Source of the DNA: Gemmatimonadota bacterium
GTDB taxonomy: Bacteria; Gemmatimonadota; Gemmatimonadetes; Palauibacterales; Palauibacteraceae
Assembly: GCA_020351855.1 (NCBI GenBank)
Contig: CP070670.1
Location: 2,274,792-2,310,182, forward strand
Reading direction: 5' to 3'
DNA: 35,391 nt
The position numbers were made by a program, and so were the translations under genes. Positions 35,230-35,391 of the stretch are shown here, in pieces. Each line of letters starts with the position of its first letter. Positions within the stretch are counted from its first letter, which is position 1. The notes beneath the pieces were generated by a model. That model had not been told where the DNA came from. It did no database searches and worked only from the letters and a program-made list of their open reading frames with translations.

Positions 35230-35391
35230 CGCGGCCCTTTCCTCGATAAGGTGCGGACCGGAAGCGCTTGTGCCCGGCCCTCCCGTGCCGGCCCTCGGCC
35301 TTCGTCGTCCAACTCTACCGATGCTGGCGCGGCGACGCGATCTTCCCGCCCATGAACGGTGCGAGCGGAGGCTCATCATGGGCCCTGGCGC

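Overview
The window is a strongly GC-rich chromosomal segment from an environmental, respiring bacterium. Several traits together point to Gemmatimonadota or a close relative: a clade II (Sec-exported) nitrous oxide reductase cluster, a ba3-type oxidase, tandem carboxypeptidase-regulatory/TonB-plug proteins without a barrel, and frequent GTG/TTG starts. The phylum is an inference from gene content; no rRNA is present. The first gene is cut by the left edge. Nothing looks like a prophage, insertion sequence or CRISPR array.

Layout. 1-3000: 3' part of an amidohydrolase, a DoxX membrane protein, tRNA-Ser(TGA) and a lipoprotein cytochrome c. 3100-10000: an aldehyde dehydrogenase facing a minus-strand set of aconitase, ZIP transporter and a small membrane protein, then a double-domain universal stress protein. 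10050-17350 (minus): the N2O reduction cluster, read as Rrf2 regulator, cytochrome c lipoprotein, NosZ, NosB-like membrane protein, NosD, NosF, NosY, the last three overlapping. 17430-19180 (minus): a NarL-type response regulator and PAS histidine kinase. 19420-22790 (plus): a divergent run of a membrane histidine-kinase-like protein with tyrosine where the phospho-accepting histidine belongs, a 60-residue coiled coil, a zinc alcohol dehydrogenase, a CBS-pair protein and a DUF5335-like protein. 22799-25642 (minus): flavin reductase, M20 carboxypeptidase and a P-loop protein. 25870-30071 (minus): a small membrane protein, a three-subunit ba3 oxidase and an SLC13 carrier. 30226-30478: an apparent free-standing plus-strand small transcript with a textbook terminator. 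30566-33043 (minus): a HerA/DUF87-type ATPase. 33180-34760 (plus): two paralogous plug-domain proteins. 34822-35229 (minus): an OsmC-like protein.

How the parts fit. The centre reads as a low-oxygen/redox respiration island: N2O reductase and a high-affinity-type oxidase as terminal reductases, cytochromes c as donors, an Fe-S-type Rrf2 repressor, a two-component pair with a divergent degenerate kinase, and USP, CBS and alcohol dehydrogenase proteins of the sort that accompany hypoxia or dormancy regulons in other bacteria. The regulatory links are inferred from position and candidate operators, not shown.

Most unexpected items: the roughly 240-nt plus-strand RNA locus near 30.3 kb, the kinase lacking its histidine, the paired barrel-less plug proteins with matching cysteines, and the compact nos cluster without visible nosL or nosR.
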